A stretch of DNA of 9,778 nt, taken from positions 1-9,778 of the forward strand of contig CALMNV010000162.1 in NCBI GenBank assembly GCA_937873285.1, in the 5' to 3' direction. Shown piece by piece: positions 7,528 to 9,778 of the stretch; position 1 is the stretch's first letter; every line of letters begins with the position of its first letter. The notes below the pieces were generated by a model, which worked only from the letters and a program-made list of their open reading frames with translations, was not told the DNA's origin and ran no database searches. Source of the DNA: an uncultured Intrasporangium sp. (lineage in GTDB: Bacteria > Actinomycetota > Actinomycetes > Actinomycetales > Dermatophilaceae). Made by a program: the position numbers and the translations under genes.

Positions 7528-9233
7528 CGACGGCCTCCTCCGCGCGCGTCGACGCCTCCCGCGGTCGGGCGCGCCGGCCGGTCTGGTGGCCCTCCGCCGG
7601 CGTGCTGCGGGGCGGGATGCTCGGCGGCGTCGCCACCGCCGCTGGCATCGCGCTCACCGCGACCTCCGGGTGGCTCATCGTGCGGGCCGCCGAGCAGCCG
7701 GTCGTGCTCACCCTGCTGACCGCCATCGTCGCGGTCCGCGCCTTCGGGATCGCCCGACCGGTCTTCCGCTACTGGGAGCGCCTGGTCAGCCACGACGCCG
7801 CCCTCGCCTCGCTCGCGGAGCAGCGCACGGCGGCATACGCCGGGCTGGTCCCGCTCACCCCGGCCCGGCTCGGGCGGCGCCGGCGCTCCGACGTGCTCAC
7901 CGGGGTCGTGGAGGACCTCACCGACGTCGTCGACGCGCAGGTGCGGGTCACGGTGCCCGTGGTCGCCTCCGCCGTCGGGGGCCTGCTCGCCATCGCCCTG
8001 ACCGCCCGCCTCAGCCCAGCCGTGGGGCTGGTGCTGGCGGGGCTCGCGCTCGCCGTCGCCGCGATCTCCCTGCTCGCCCTCCGGCTCGAGTCGAGCTCGC
8101 TCGACACGCTGCTCGCGGCCCGCGCCGAGGTCACGCGGGTGAGCGAGCTGGCCACCGGCTCGGCCACCGAGCTGCGCGCGGTCCGTGGCTGGAGCACCGC
8201 GATGGGCTGGCTCGACGACGCGCACGCGGACCTGGCCCGCAGCAGCAGCCGCCAGAGCGCCGGGCGTGCCCTGGCTGCCGGGCTCTTCCTCGTCGCGGTC
8301 GCCGCGGCCGTCGTGCTCACGGCGGGGATCGTCGCGGCGTCCGCGCTGCCCGGCCCGGTCAAGGCCCTGTTGCTGCTGACCCCCGTGGCGCTCGCCGATG
8401 CGATCACCCCACTGGCCGACGCGATGCGGGCGCTCGCCCGGGCGCAGGGCAGCGCGGCGCGGATCGCGGCCCTGCTCGGGCAGGCTCCCGCGGTGCGTGG
8501 CCGCCCGAGCCGGGGCGGCCGACGCCGGGGCATGGGCGGGACCGGCCGAGCCGGCCGGCCGGCGGCGCCGCACATCGAGGTGCGCGGCGTGACCGCCTCG
8601 TGGGACGACGGCCCGGACCAGCTGGGTCCGGTCGACCTCGACCTTGCCCCCGGCTCCCGGGTGGCCGTGGTGGGACCGAACGGGTCGGGCAAGTCGACCC
8701 TGCTCGCCGTGCTCGGCCGCCACCTGGACCCTCGCGCCGGACGCGTCCTCTGGGACGGCGCCGACGTGATCGACCTGCCGCTCGAGCAGACGCGCGCGGA
8801 GGTGGCGCTCGTCGACGACGAGCCGCACGTCTTCGCGACGACGCTGCGGGGCAACCTGCTCGTCGCGGCGCCGTCCGCGACGGACTCGGACCTGCACGAG
8901 GCCCTGGACCGGGCCGGGCTCGCCGACCTCGTCGCGGCGCTGCCCGACGGGCTCGACGCCCGGCTGGGCGGCTGTGACCGAGCGCTGTCGGGGGGAGAGC
9001 GCGCGCGTCTCGCGATCGCGCGGGCCCTCGTGAGCGGTCGGCCGGTGCTCCTGCTCGACGAGCCGGTCGCTCACCTCGACCTGCCCACAGCGCAGGCGGT
9101 GCTCGGCGACCTCATGCGGGCCGAGGTCGGTGACCATGGGCGCACGATCGTGCTCGTCACCCATCAGCCGGAAGGACTCGAGCTCTTCGACCGCGTCGTC
9201 CGGCTCGACCGCCCCGGCTCGCGCGGCGAGTAG
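7524..9233 (+). CDS. cydC: CydC subunit of the CydDC ABC transporter (cytochrome bd assembly)
   Basis: Second half of the CydDC exporter-fold ABC transporter, 569 residues. ATG 7524 overlaps the cydD stop in ATGA, so the two subunits are co-translated in equal amounts; the frame is open upstream but lies inside cydD. After about 20 Arg-rich cytoplasmic residues come six membrane helices (about 24-300), including G-G-V-A-T-A-A-G-I-A-L-T-A-T-S-G-W-L-I near the start and the conserved F-R-Y-W-E-R-L-V-S-H-D-A, a good marker for CydC-type proteins. A linker of unusual composition (325-346) holds 8 Arg and 8 Gly in 22 residues. The ATPase domain is complete: Walker A G384-P-N-G-S-G-K-S391, signature L488-S-G-G-E492, Walker B D512-E513, then V-A-H-L-D and the switch histidine in V-T-H-Q-P. 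The TAG stop also forms part of a TAGATT promoter-like hexamer for the next gene. Confidence 0.93.
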   Translation: MTTASSARVDASRGRARRPVWWPSAGVLRGGMLGGVATAAGIALTATSGWLIVRAAEQPVVLTLLTAIVAVRAFGIARPVFRYWERLVSHDAALASLAEQRTAAYAGLVPLTPARLGRRRRSDVLTGVVEDLTDVVDAQVRVTVPVVASAVGGLLAIALTARLSPAVGLVLAGLALAVAAISLLALRLESSSLDTLLAARAEVTRVSELATGSATELRAVRGWSTAMGWLDDAHADLARSSSRQSAGRALAAGLFLVAVAAAVVLTAGIVAASALPGPVKALLLLTPVALADAITPLADAMRALARAQGSAARIAALLGQAPAVRGRPSRGGRRRGMGGTGRAGRPAAPHIEVRGVTASWDDGPDQLGPVDLDLAPGSRVAVVGPNGSGKSTLLAVLGRHLDPRAGRVLWDGADVIDLPLEQTRAEVALVDDEPHVFATTLRGNLLVAAPSATDSDLHEALDRAGLADLVAALPDGLDARLGGCDRALSGGERARLAIARALVSGRPVLLLDEPVAHLDLPTAQAVLGDLMRAEVGDHGRTIVLVTHQPEGLELFDRVVRLDRPGSRGE

Positions 9234-9236
9234 ATT
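9231..9236 (+). promoter_or_regulatory. Possible -10 element (TAGATT) for the blaI-like gene
   Basis: TAGATT matches TANNNT and begins with the cydC stop codon. Nine bases separate it from ATG 9246, so a transcript from here would start within a few bases of the start codon, giving a leaderless or nearly leaderless mRNA. TCGACC (9205-9210) is a poor -35 at a 20-base spacing. The same stretch holds GGAG (9237-9240), a ribosome site usable by read-through transcripts from cydC. Confidence 0.3.
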
Positions 9237-9245
9237 GGAGCGGTC

Positions 9246-9698
9246 ATGTCCAGGATTCCCCGCAACCGGCTCGGTGACCTCGAGCGTGCCGTCCTCGAGC
9301 ACCTCTGGACCGGGGCGGCGCCTCCTGCGGGAGCGACCGTCCGGCAGGTCCACGACGCCGTCGGCCTCGAGCGTGGGCTGGCCTACACGACGGTGATGAC
9401 GGTGCTCGACCGGATGGCGAAGAAGGGGCTGGTGACCCGGGAGCGCGACGGGCGGGCCTGGCGTTACACCGCGGCCGCCAGCCGGGAGGAGCTGACCTCG
9501 GAGTCGCTGCACCACGCGCTGGGCGAGCTCGCCGGCACCGAGCGGCGCAGCGCACTGCTGCACTTCCTCGACGAGTCGACCCCCGAGGAGCTCGACGAGC
9601 TGCGGGCCGCCCTCGCCCAGCTCGAGGCGAGGTCGATCGGGACGCAGCCGCCGGCCCGGCGACCGCGGGCCGGTCACCTCCGGCGCGGGCCCACCTGA
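9246..9698 (+). CDS. BlaI/MecI/CopY-family winged-helix transcriptional repressor
   Basis: A 150-residue cytoplasmic DNA-binding protein. ATG 9246 follows GGAG (9237-9240) at 5 bases, 12 bases after cydC. Residues 9-77 form the winged-helix domain: L9-G-D-L-E13 opens the first helix, T31-V-R-Q-V-H36 leads to the recognition region, L45-A-Y-T-T-V-M-T-V-L-D-R56 is the recognition helix and its flank, and K60-G-L-V-T-R-E-R-D-G-R-A-W-R-Y74 is the wing. Residues about 80-127 (S-R-E-E-L onwards) form the dimerisation helices, which in BlaI and MecI contain the site cut when the signal is sensed. A basic, proline-rich tail of about 24 residues follows, beyond the usual 120-130 residues. The next gene encodes the start of a probable M56 peptidase, the usual partner. 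The most likely targets are its own operon and, from the upstream operator array, cydABDC. The inducing signal cannot be read from sequence. Confidence 0.92.
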   Translation: MSRIPRNRLGDLERAVLEHLWTGAAPPAGATVRQVHDAVGLERGLAYTTVMTVLDRMAKKGLVTRERDGRAWRYTAAASREELTSESLHHALGELAGTERRSALLHFLDESTPEELDELRAALAQLEARSIGTQPPARRPRAGHLRRGPT

Positions 9699-9704
9699 CG
9701 GCAC

Positions 9705-9778
9705 GTGTACGTCCTCGGGCTCGCAGCGCTCGCGCTCGCCCTCGCCTGGCCGGTGCCGCGGGCGATGGCGGGGTTCAC
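9705..9778 (+). CDS. Probable M56-family (BlaR1-like) membrane metallopeptidase, 5' end only
   Basis: GTG 9705 lies 6 bases after the repressor stop and opens a frame that runs off the window after 24 codons. The visible N-terminus, M-Y-V-L-G-L-A-A-L-A followed by L-A-L-A-W-P-V-P-R-A, is a membrane helix ending in W-P-V-P-R, a start common among actinobacterial M56 peptidases encoded next to BlaI-type regulators. In BlaR1/MecR1 systems this peptidase responds to a signal and leads to cleavage of the repressor. The zinc-binding HExxH motif would be further downstream, outside the window. No clear ribosome site precedes the GTG, so translation is probably coupled to the repressor gene. The call rests mainly on gene order. 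Confidence 0.65.
   Translation, partial: MYVLGLAALALALAWPVPRAMAGF

Noticed and set aside
454..9233. Functional link between the amino-acid importer and CydDC (for example a cysteine or cystine cycle)
   Set aside because: Nothing in the binding protein indicates sulfur amino acids, and a separate promoter region lies between the two operons; adjacency alone is not enough.
7272..9704. Very long open frame on the - strand (810 codons) across cydC and the regulator
   Set aside because: It is antisense to two clearly recognisable genes, has Arg/Gly/His-rich low-complexity translation and no known motif; such frames are a by-product of high GC.
1..9778. tRNA, rRNA, riboswitch, CRISPR array, insertion sequence, attachment site
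   Set aside because: No cloverleaf, ribosomal sequence, regularly spaced direct repeats, transposase or terminal inverted repeats were seen on either strand.

Overview
This is a high-GC (about 70% by eye), gene-dense chromosomal segment with every gene on the + strand. Frequent GTG starts, 1-4 base stop/start overlaps, GC-rich hairpins without a U-tract and C/G-ending codons point to an actinobacterium. The layout (cydABDC followed by a BlaI-type repressor and an M56 peptidase) and codon style would fit the order Micrococcales, for example Intrasporangiaceae, but the genus is inference. Layout: (1) 3-275 is the 3' end of a probable secreted beta-propeller protein, followed by two GC-rich hairpins. 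(2) 454-3127 is a compact polar amino-acid ABC importer: lipoprotein binding protein, permease and ATPase, joined by GTGA and TGATG overlaps. (3) 3276-9233 is a complete cydA-cydB-cydD-cydC cluster encoding cytochrome bd menaquinol oxidase and the CydDC ABC transporter needed for its assembly. Residues for haem ligation, quinol binding, the proton path and ATP hydrolysis are intact. (4) 9246 to the window end holds a BlaI/MecI-family winged-helix repressor and the first 24 codons of a probable M56 (BlaR1-like) membrane metallopeptidase. How they may work together: the oxidase supplies high-affinity, low-oxygen respiration and CydDC supports its maturation. The adjacent repressor/peptidase pair could control the cluster. 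In support, the cydA upstream region (3218-3251) has alternating CTAC/CGTAG half-sites around the only TANNNT-type -10 candidate, and the first pair resembles the TACTAC/GTAGTA operators I recall for actinobacterial BlaI proteins. Independently of the genes, the 7-mer GTATGCC (complement GGCATAC) occurs eight times across the window and uses rare codons, including the only ATA isoleucine codon I found. I estimate about one occurrence by chance from base composition. These two signals are the most interesting content; the genes themselves are well-known families.
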